A DNA stretch of 64,000 nucleotides from Symsagittifera roscoffensis. Lineage: Eukaryota > Xenacoelomorpha > Acoela > Convolutidae. A program made the translations under genes and the position numbers. The DNA lies in contig NC_087065.1 in the NCBI RefSeq assembly GCF_963678635.1, forward strand, positions 54,402,397-54,466,396, written 5' to 3'. Shown one piece after another: positions 55,770-64,000 of this stretch. Numbering within the stretch: position 1 is the first letter of the stretch; the number at the start of each line of letters is the position of its first letter. Under the pieces are notes generated by a model. The model did not search any database. It was not told the DNA's origin and saw only the letters and a list, made by a program, of their open reading frames with translations.

Positions 55770-56640
55770 GGCTGAAAAACCGTTAAAACTGTCGTATATC
55801 AAAATTTGGTAGCCTCAGGATATCAGCTTTGGATCAAATCTTTCAATTAATTTTAAAGAGCCTAAACGTTCATACCAGTTTTTCTCCATACTGAGACGAT
55901 TTTTCAGAGTTTTTTCAAAATCACGATCAATGGGACTCTAATATGGTACAAAACTTGACCCTCTACTACCTTCAAATCAAAAATGAAAGCAATCCAGCAT
56001 TTCAACCATCAACGTAAAAAATACAGAATTTTGTAGGAACAATTTTTTTGAGCAAAAACATATAAAAAATGCAAAATTATAAACGACCCTTTTATAATAC
56101 CTTATCAGCTATTGATCCAAACCAAAAAATTCCTCTCTAGTTATCAGTTTTGCTTTTCTTATCCCCAATTCAGAAAACCAAATTAGCCTAGCATAGCGTT
56201 TTTGATGATTGCGTCATCCAGTTTCAAGCATCCAGTTTCAAGCGTTAATAATCGATTATATTATGATTTTAAAACCAGTCCTAAATTGAGGAAAATTGAG
56301 GAAAATTGAGGAAAAATTGAATTTAATCAATTAAAAATCGACAATAATCTCTCTTTTTGAAATCAATATAATCAATTATAATACATTAAAATCGATTATA
56401 ACCGATAATTTTTATCCGAATTTCTAATTTATTTGTTTTGCCGAAAAAAAAATTATGATCGATTATGGTTGCTTATAACCCCTAATTTTTGCCCATTTTG
56501 TCTTTTACCTTCCACCTGAATTGCTTATATTTTATATTCGTAGACGTTGGTTTAGGTGAAAAATGGGAAAATTGTTTCAACAGTTTTCAAATCAATTCAA
56601 ATTTATAACGTTTTTTTTCTTCATTTTTTCTTGATTATAG
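55770..56640. other. No gene recognised
   Basis: AT-rich spacer. A small tandem repeat (AATTGAGGAA three times) is at 56284-56316, and several ATCGATTATAA-like words occur at 56240-56470. Confidence 0.5.
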
Positions 56641-56979
56641 TTGTTTCATAAACGGGAGCCGAGACTTTTAAAAGAGGAATTTAGATGTACAAAAATGCTC
56701 TGTTTGTGTAGCAAAACTTTTTGCTGCTATGACAACAAGTCAGATAAATTCAAATTCAGTTGTGAAGGTTTGAACAAACGAGTTATAGACGACTTTGGAG
56801 ACGGAACCAAGTCAAAATACCGGAAAGTGCTCGATGAAGCAATCAAGCTAACATCTACGGGCAGAGGATTCAGAACCGTAAACCAAATGTTGGCCAGGTA
56901 TGAGCAAGCAAAAAACGACTTAGTTTTTTTTTCCCAAAAAGACAAGTTCAAGAAGATGGAATTCTTACAAAACCATTGA
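56641..56979 (+). pseudogene. Family B DNA polymerase C-terminal fragment, Polinton/viral type
   Basis: A 112-codon plus frame containing LLKEEFRCTKMLCLCSKTFC, then CYDNKSDKFKFSCEGLNKR and KYRKVLDEAIKLTSTGRGFR with a later LARYEQAKNDL. This order (a short strand ending in a SK(A/T)Y-like turn, K-x-S-x-K/E-G-L-N-K, then helices) is the end of the thumb-proximal region of protein-primed PolB found in Polinton/Maverick-type elements and their viral relatives. No upstream polymerase domains, integrase or capsid genes are present, and the frame opens abruptly after TATAG. It is therefore a lone remnant. The assignment is from remembered family resemblance. Confidence 0.6.
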
Positions 56980-58293
56980 AATTATAAGAACCAATGCAAG
57001 GTAAAAAATTTATAACAAGTGATGCATTCAATTAAACTTTTGTACTTTACAGTATTTTGTGGGTGTTTTATTATAAATTTGCGGTAATATTCAAATACGA
57101 TGCAGTAATTTAAATATTTTCTTTGTAATTCAAGTTTTTCTTTTCGAAGTTTTGGTAGGTTTCAGCATAGTTTCAGGTAGATAGGGAACTGTTATAAAAA
57201 GTAAAAATCTCTAATAAAATAAGTAATAGGTCGACTTATACCAAATCTTATCGTGTTTTGAAGTTTTTTTTTGAAAATTTTTCATTTTTTTGATAGAAAA
57301 AATAAGTTTTAGCCCAAAAACTTTCACCATTGACTTACCATGTACCATCAAACCAGACCATCATTCTAAAATCTACACGTAATTAACCAGTGATATTTAA
57401 CAATTAGATAATACACGCCGAAAAACTAGACATTTCCACACAAAATCCAAAAAAGTACATTTTAGACTCTATACCCAATGTTAATACATAGCATGGAGGA
57501 CCGGAAATCTATAACGTATCCTATTACATGGGGTCCTCCATGCGACATCCCTCCCCCCACTTTAGCCTCAACGTCTTTTACTTCTGTTATATGCAATTTT
57601 CACAGAATATGCACTGCCAAAGAAAAACGCTTTGAATGATGTCAATGATATCAATTACGGTCGCAACTATTTTCTTTGTACTAGTGCTCATCGACTGTAA
57701 CCCGAAAATTAAAATTTTCAGGTGCCGAGCACGTTCGACAAAAAGTGAAAACTACGTGGGTTTCTATTTTTTGCAATGGTTTAACAGGATGATTCTCAAG
57801 CGCATACTCAACATGACTCTAGTGGCTTTTATGTGATGTTTGCTTGAAAATTCATTGCTTACATAACAAAAACAGTGAAACCATGGTTGAGTCTCACAAA
57901 GTCACTCATAAAACTAACTTTCTCACGTCGCTATTAAAATTACTATTGTTTTTGTCCAATAGGAAAATTACTGTAACATGATAATTACCTTTCTGACACC
58001 ACAGAAGTCATGACAGAAGCAGTTGATCGAATCAATGTTTTTTGTTTCTCGTGTTTCAGTTTTGATTAAAAAAACTCTAAAACAAAAAAAAATTCCGTAT
58101 AATTTTTTTCTTATTTTGAAAAAATTCGCAAAATTAAGCAAGTTAATTGAACTTTCCAATATTTCATCTCAAAATTTTCAGTTTTTTTCAGAAAATTTTT
58201 TATCAGTTAACTGAAAACAAAAAGTGGAATCACTTGTTTTTCCGATACTTGAACTGAAACAGAAAAAGAAACTGAAGTTGAATAAATTCAAAC
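56980..58293. other. No gene recognised
   Basis: AT-rich spacer. It contains a perfect 12-bp hairpin (57491-57543) and an eroded match to the dispersed repeat (57890-57985). The open frame at 57636-57836 has no motif. Confidence 0.5.
57491..57543. repeat. 12-bp perfect hairpin, 29-nt loop
   Basis: GCATGGAGGACC pairs with GGTCCTCCATGC. It stands out in AT-rich surroundings; a small element end or structured RNA are both possible. Confidence 0.7.
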
Positions 58294-59024
58294 TGTCACA
58301 CCCCTAAATTCCATTTATGGGTGTGGTTCATTATTTGAACGAACCAAATTACTTCAGGGCCCTATTTGGTATTTACGACCACGAACTATATTTCCCGTGA
58401 GACAACAAGAAGATGTGAACGAGGGGACTAGAAAACATCATTACGAAAGAAACAGAAAGTAAACATTTGAACTCAAATAATAAACTCCGAAAAAAGCTTG
58501 GTGATGAAAAACAGACTGGCCAACCTTTGCTGATCACTGTGTTAAAAAAGTTTGATGAGTGTAAATAATAACATATACTCTTGGTTTATAAACTTTGTAA
58601 AATCACTCGAGAGGTATTCGCTAGAGTGACCAGCTTGACTCAAAATTTAACGCTCTGCCTAAACTTCTTTCTCTGTCCTTTGAGCTTTCAAGAGGAATAC
58701 CGCCCTGCGAACTGAACGACATCCGATATATCTCTCGGGCATAGAACTTTCCTCGTCATTTGGAAAGTGACTAAATAACAAGTTCGGTAATAGTAAGAGC
58801 AACCATCAGAGACCTCTTAGTAAATATTGAGATACAAAACGGTGATAGGAAGGACAGGCAACTCAGAAACCAGAAGACAGGGGAAAAATCAAGAAGCAGA
58901 CGGCCACGAATTTCAAAAGCTGACAAACTACGAACTGACTGACTTATCTAGTTGAAGAAATCTTCCATCTCCCGAGCTCAAAACACTTGAAGAAAGTCAA
59001 TTCACTCTCTTCACGCTCACAACA
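58294..59024 (+). repeat. Candidate 5' LTR, 731 bp
   Basis: Begins TGTCACACCCCTAAATTCCA, a common style of Gypsy LTR start, and ends CTCACAACA two bases before a TGG. Boundaries are by motif only, because the second LTR is not in the window. Confidence 0.55.
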
Positions 59025-59026
59025 AT

Positions 59027-59044
59027 TGGTCTAGGTTACTTAAA
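59027..59044 (+). promoter_or_regulatory. Candidate primer-binding site
   Basis: TGGTCTAGGTTACTTAAA, two bases after the CA end of the candidate LTR. The spacing is normal for Gypsy elements; the tRNA is not identified and the site may be eroded. Confidence 0.4.
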
Positions 59045-59230
59045 ATGCTTTAACAAATCCATACTGTAGAGTAAATTGATAAAAATTTTAAAGCAACACC
59101 CGAAAAACAAAACACATATAAAGATATTGATAGGATCAAAAAGAAAAAAAAATGGTAGAAAGAGAAAGCATAAAGTAGGCTAACAATGTCAACAGCAACA
59201 ACAACAACGGGAACAACAATAACACAACTA

Positions 59231-60553
59231 TGGCAACTTCGTTAGCATCATTAGGCACATCGACAGCACACAGCTCAACAGCAGCAGCTCCTGTCGCTGC
59301 TCTGCCCACAGTACCAATTCCCTATTCAACACTCTCGCTATCAAAGTTTGGAGGTTCATCACTAGAAAAATAGGTAGGTTTTGAATGTCTATTTAGAAGC
59401 ATTATAGACGTCACAGGAGTAGCTAGACCACAACAAGTTGGTTATCTCAAGTTACAATTGAAGGTTTCAGCGCTACAGTTTTTCCACACTCTTGATGCAA
59501 CAACCAAAGCCGATGTAGATTTGACTTTACAGGCTTTTAAAAACCATTTTTGTAATCCTAAGTTGAGAGAACTACACCAACTCAAGTAAGAAAATTTTAA
59601 ATTTAAGCATAAAGAGGAACAACCAGAATAGTTTTTAGTCAAACTCCAAAACTTAGCCTTACATGCATTTCCAGACCCAATATCGCTACCAGTTATTCCG
59701 GCCGCAAGTACCGACGCTGCTGAAATTGCTCGTGAAGCAGCAGAACATCAGGCAAAGAGAGATAGGCAAAGATTTGCTGAGTAACAAAGAACTGGATGTG
59801 TAGTGAGACTTTTTAAGAAAGGAATGCCGAACTACATAAGAGCTAAGTTATTAGAAAAAGAAGACTCTAAGACATGTGTTCAAGACCTTTGCACAAAAGC
59901 ACGACAACCGTTAGTTCTGAGAGAACTATGTCCAGTAGACGAATTCAGTGGAATAAACGCTATTGAATCAGAACCCAATCCGCAAACAGATAGGCTTATA
60001 GCAGTAATGGCGGAATGGATTAAGCAAAAATCTGAGCTATATTCAAAAGTGGACGAATAAACCAATCAAATAAAAAAACAGAAAGTGACTTTCAAAAACC
60101 AAAGGGATACCTCTTAAAATCAAGGCCAACAAGATTCAAATTAGAACTATAGTGGAAACAACAGACGTGGAAATAACAGAGGAGGATATAGAGGAAGAAA
60201 AAGAGGTTACAACAATAACAACTCTGGCTTCAATCCAAATTGGAGAAAAAAGTCAATCTCAGTACTTCGGAAACTGGAATAACCACGGATGTAATCAGAA
60301 CCAAAATACCTGGCCATCGAATCAGCATCAGCAGAATGGTCAACAAAACCAGCAAAACGCTCAAACTGTGGGAACACAGCAAAATGGTCATATCGATATG
60401 ACACAACATGCAAGAAATCAATACAAAATATTTGGTTACCCAAACCACACCGCTAAGTTTTGCTTACGAAAACCAAGGCAACAGAAAGGAGCCCAATTTC
60501 CTTTCCCTAGCCAACAAAAAAACTCCTCAGACAGATCCACAGTCCATATATAA
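59231..60553 (+). pseudogene. Gag of the second Gypsy element
   Basis: Reading from ATG 59231: Ala/Thr/Ser-rich start, LSLSKFGGSSLEK then a stop, FECLFRSIIDVTGVARPQQ, YLKLQLKVSALQFFHTL and AFKNHFCNP (capsid-like), then ALHAFPD, and MPNYIRAKLLEKEDSKTCVQ in the open frame 59803-60060. After a frameshift comes an Arg/Gly/Asn-rich stretch (60140-60230, GNNRRGNNRGGYRGRKRG), and a zinc knuckle remnant YKIFGYPNHTAKFCLRKP (60420-60480) in which the first Cys pair is lost. At least six stops lie before the knuckle. Confidence 0.75.
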
Positions 60554-60569
60554 TAAATTTAATACAAAC

Positions 60570-61202
60570 AATAAAACAAAAAATACACAAAAAGAAAAAG
60601 AAATCAATGTAATATTAAGCTTAGAAGACATTAAAAGTCTCAACTACATTCCTTTAATCTTTTCTAACAATCTCAGCTGTAAAGCTCTAATAGACACAGG
60701 TGCATGCGCCAGTGCCCTCCCAGAAAAGGTAAACCGCGTAATCCTTAGCGATAACCCGGATAATGTATCCACACTAGAACCAAGGCCATCTTCATTTGTT
60801 AAATTGGCATCAAGTCGACTTCTTACAATCATAGGCAAATGCAGAATTAAGCTTCAACTTGATAAGTTTGAAATTTACGACGAGTTCTTAGTTCTCCCAG
60901 CAATGGACCGTATGATTTTAGGAAACCCCTTTTTTTTCAAAAAACACGACATTGATATTTGTCCCAGCCGAAATCTTGTAAAACTCCCACAAATGACATT
61001 CCATATGAATGAAGTTAAAGGTGGAAAGAAACGCAAAATTTTACAGACGCCAAAAATTGACACTTATTGTCGACAAAAAACAATACTACAGCCGAAACCA
61101 ACTAGTGAGAGACAAGCAATACAATGGAATATCAGGCGCAGTCATACCAGATTGAAAACTAGAAATAGCTCTAACTTCAGCACTAGTCACAATAATTTCT
61201 GA
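60570..61202 (+). pseudogene. Retropepsin-type protease region
   Basis: In the frame 60408-61202, SCKALIDTGACASALP holds the catalytic DTG (near 60694-60702). It is followed by VKLASSRLLTIIGKCRIKLQ and MDRMILGNPFF, the hydrophobic-hydrophobic-Gly motif that closes the fold. The domain is intact in one frame, although the protein around it is broken. Confidence 0.8.
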
Positions 61203-61561
61203 AAAACAAAACTAAATTTTGTCAATAAATCTTTCGGATCATCCAGTGACCATTAATAACGGAACTAAGCTAGGTTTTTTTAAATTTTTTTTACCCCAGT
61301 GAATTGGTACCAATAGACGCAAACATGCTAGCACTCAACAATCTGACCAATGGAAAACTTATTATGGAACCTAACCATTTAGTGCAAGTAGACACCACAG
61401 GACAACACAGCACAAAAATACTAACACCTGAGTCTGAAAAATTTGGTTTCCAACTCCAGAAAATTGCCATGAACCACATACACTTCCTAGACTACCAAAA
61501 CGAATTTTCGACTCAATTCAACATCTTCAAAGGTAAGACAAGCTTGATATAAACAAACAGG

Positions 61562-62560
61562 ATGACAGACAAAAATTTTCTGAAGCAATTTAATTGGATT
61601 AACTCCTCATTTGACACAGAACAAATAACACAATTACAGGAACTTTTGCTTGAATGTTTTGACATTTTTGCTAAACGCAGATTCGATGTTGGTTACAACA
61701 CAGAGCTAAAAGTAAACTTGACACCACAACATAATCTGCCAGTTTATACTCAAAGTCCACCGATGCCTAATCACCTGAAGGAAGAACTATTAGTTGAACT
61801 AGCGTTAATGCGGTACTATAATATAGTAACTACTTTATCAAACTCAAAATACAGCAGTCCTATTTTTGCACAAAGCAAAGTGTCAGATAAACTGTGAATT
61901 TTAATCGATTTACGACGAATAAATCATTTACTTAGTTTTGATTACAACAATAATAATTTCCCAATCTCGAACATGACAGATGCATTAAATCATTTTGCAT
62001 GAAAATGATTTTTCACAAAGTTTGAATGTTCACAAGCTTATCACTGTGTACAAATGGCAGAACCGCTATCTGTACAACTTTTGATTTTCAATTTTGCCTC
62101 CAGGACTTTTGCATTTAAATCAGTAGCTCAAGGACCAAGTAAGTCAGTGACAGGCTTTAGTTTGTTCATAAGATCATATTTAGACCCCTGCATGACCTCT
62201 GATCTATGTACGCAATTCCTGGATGACATAAGAGCAGGTGTAACAAATTTTCAGAAATGATCCCAAATTTACGAAATTTTTTTGAATGCTTGAGAAGCTC
62301 CGGATTAAAACTTTCACCAAAGGAATGCCAGTTTGGAATGCCCTCAATAACCTTTTTGGGAAATACGATAACTGAAAAGGGATTGCAACCCAAAGAGGAA
62401 AAATTTCAAAAACTATTGAGAAATATGAGAGTGTCACTGACAGTTAAGCAAACAAAAAGATTGATAGGATTTGTTCAGTTCTTCAGATCATTCTTACCAA
62501 ATGTAGGTGAAATACTAATGCCTTTTTACAATCTTTTTACGAAAAGTCGTCGAGTTTAAG
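61562..62560 (+). pseudogene. Reverse transcriptase of the second Gypsy element
   Basis: Pieces in order: TPQHNLPVYTQSPPMPNHLK and YNIVTTLSNSKYSSPIFAQ (finger region), a stop, ILIDLRRIN, FPISNMTDAL, two stops, FFTKFECSQAYHCVQMAEPL (the D of F.D.SQAYH is Glu here), KSVTGFSLFIRSYLDP, LCTQFLDDIRAGVTNF (FLDD box) then GLKLSPKECQFGM and ITFLGNTIT, with TVKQTKRLIGFVQFFRSFLP. The active-site FLDD pair remains, but the first catalytic Asp is replaced. Confidence 0.8.
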
Positions 62561-62589
62561 ATAAATGAAGAACATCAAAAGAACTTTAA

Positions 62590-63070
62590 AATTATGAGAG
62601 AGGATCCTTCAGAAGCAACAAAAACCACACTGAGACTAGCAAAACTCGACCAACAATACGTGATACTCTGTGATGCCAGTTATCAAAGCAGCGGTTTTGT
62701 CCTCATGATCGAGGATTACGTTCAAAAATGAAAAACCGACACAAAAGTAAGAAATTATGCGCCAGTCTCATACGGTTCACCACTATTTAACTCAGGTCAA
62801 CTAAAATTGTCGATATATTGCAAGGAATTCTAAGCATTGTGTTTTGCTCTCAAAAATTGTTCTCATTATATATGGGGATGTAAAATTTTTGTTATTATCC
62901 TGACGGATAATAAAAGTTTAACTTCATTTTTTCAAACAAAGCCGATGCCCCCATCAATTTGAAACTTTGTCATTCAATATAGTTCTTGCACATATCCCAG
63001 GAAATGAAACCGCTGGTTTTCTTTCGAGGATGCAATTTGATCCTAATCAAACAGTAGAACTACATTTACA
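62590..63070 (+). pseudogene. RNase H of the second Gypsy element
   Basis: YVILCDASYQSSGFVLMIED holds the first RNase H Asp; after a stop, YAPVSYGSPLFNSGQLKLS and CKEF, a stop, ALCFALKNCSHYIWG, ILTDNKSLTSFFQTK, and LAHIPGNETAGFLSRMQF, the usual end block. Frameshifts and stops make it dead. Confidence 0.7.
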
Positions 63071-63414
63071 GGATTCAATACCAACTAGAGTCATTTAAGT
63101 GCACTCAAGAGCAAAAACAACAGACGTTACAATTCCTAACTTTGAGTTACCAGAGGCAATTTTAGCAACTAGTGAAGAAAATTCAATTAGCCCAGAAATC
63201 GCAGCAGTTCTGAAATCACATTCAAACCTGTTATAAGAAGTGCAAAATGTACTGAAAATTCAAGAAAAAGGGACAGCAAAGAAAGTAGGAGAATTTTTCA
63301 CAATCAAAAGACATGTCCTGATAAACTCTACTCCAGATAGTGATCCGCAAAACAATTCATCAGTCTGATAAAACGAATTTTTGTCAGTAGACCTAGAACA
63401 AGAACAGAAAAAAT

Positions 63415-64000
63415 ATGAGGTCATGGAACAAGTTGTTCAATGGGTTGTCAACAGGATGTAACAAAAATTTGACCTATGTAAGTTATGACATTAAGAAAAA
63501 CCACAAAAATTTCGAAAGACTAGAATTAGGAAATGGCCTTCTTTACAGAAAATTTTTCGACGACACGGGAAAAGTAATTCACAGACAAGCTTGTATACCA
63601 GAATACTTTAAAATTGAAGTTTTAATTAGAATAGACAATGCACTACAGGAGGTCATTTAGGAATAAATAGAACAGCTCAGGAGTTCCGCAAGCGTTTCTA
63701 TTTCCCTGGGTTTACTGAATTTGTAGCAAGATAAACTACGAATATGCTTAACTGTGAGAAGAGCACCAAACAGTAGTTTAAGAAAACATTTAGAGCCCAT
63801 GTTATGAGAGCAATCATTTCCAGGTGATATGATGCAAATTGATCTTGTGGGTCAATTTTTAGGCTCGAAGTACCCAGGTGCACTAACTGGAAAAGATGTC
63901 TTCACTTAATACTTAATGCAGTACCTCTGACCAGCCCAAGCGCTGCAGCAGTAGCAAAAGCACTTGTTTCGATATTTTTTCATTACAGTTACATTCCTGA
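63415..64000 (+). pseudogene. Integrase of the second Gypsy element, truncated by the window end
   Basis: An upstream frame 63415-63660 holds LELGNGLLYRKFFDDTGKVI, typical of the segment before integrase. The next frame gives GGHLGINRTAQEFRKRFYFP (start of the H2C2 zinc module) with LNCEKSTKQ after it, then PGDMMQIDLVGQFLGSKYPG containing the first catalytic Asp, and a last piece AVAKALVSIFFHYSYIP at the window edge. The second Asp and Glu lie beyond the window. Confidence 0.75.

Larger units (their letters stand above)
58294..64000 (+). mobile_element. Second Ty3/Gypsy element, decayed, runs off the window
   Basis: Plus-strand element with a 731-bp candidate 5' LTR, primer-site candidate, Gag, protease, RT, RNase H and the first part of integrase, in that order. 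Its proteins are unlike those of the 39-44 kb element (different Gag, and RT with the block MAEPLSVQLLIFNFASRTF), so it is a separate lineage. Stops are frequent; several sit where Gln, Arg or Trp would be expected (CAA/CAG to TAA/TAG, CGA or TGG to TGA), as C-to-T and G-to-A decay gives. The 3' LTR lies outside the window. Confidence 0.85.

Noticed and set aside
59231-62560. Alternative genetic code in which TAA/TAG mean Gln
   Set aside because: Several stops sit at Gln positions, but others replace Trp, Arg and Leu, and there are frameshifts and a lost catalytic Asp. The transporter gene reads through with the standard code. Ordinary decay explains it.
1-64000. tRNA or rRNA genes and CRISPR arrays
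   Set aside because: A read for B-box words (GGTTCGAATCC) gave only a chance match inside the gene near 17605. No regularly spaced repeat-spacer pattern exists and no rRNA motif was seen.

Overview
This is a eukaryotic, almost certainly invertebrate-animal, nuclear window. It is AT-rich, genes are split by short introns of about 300-800 bp with GT...AG ends, and most recognisable sequence is decayed retroelement of animal type: Penelope-like, LINE, BEL/Pao and two different Ty3/Gypsy families, plus a Polinton-type DNA polymerase fragment. Nothing identifies the species. I saw no rRNA, tRNA, CRISPR array or bacterial operon.

Layout. 1-2.7 kb: unassigned sequence, a dispersed repeat and a decayed Penelope-like RT. 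2.77-11.71 kb: a direct tandem duplication (units of about 4.7 and 4.25 kb), each holding the same dead minus-strand retroelement (RT plus a C-terminal domain). 14.9-16.4 and 21.1-24.65 kb: two minus-strand copies of one LINE, bracketing a minus-strand host gene (16.78-18.04 kb) for a secreted-looking protein with three copies of an unfamiliar domain, broken by one frameshift. 25.7-31.7 kb: a BEL/Pao ruin followed by a GC-rich minisatellite. 32.4-38.15 kb (minus): a complete four-exon EamA/DMT (SLC35G-like) transporter whose second intron carries a 3.4 kb long-terminal-inverted-repeat element. 39.05-44.41 kb (minus): a Ty3/Gypsy element with both 213-bp LTRs, polypurine tract, candidate primer site and candidate target duplication, lacking its protease through an internal deletion. 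46.2-51.35 kb: a second, more diverged member of the inverted-repeat family. 52.3-54.7 kb (plus): a phase-consistent five-exon gene for an unrecognised secreted protein. 56.6-57 kb: a DNA polymerase B fragment. 58.29 kb to the window end (plus): the 5' LTR, gag, protease, RT, RNase H and start of integrase of a different, heavily decayed Ty3/Gypsy element.

Only the transporter, the five-exon secreted-protein gene and (frameshift apart) the three-repeat secreted-protein gene look like host genes. No functional link between them is visible. Exon models were joined by hand from splice motifs and reading phase; each join is inference unless the phase agreement is stated.
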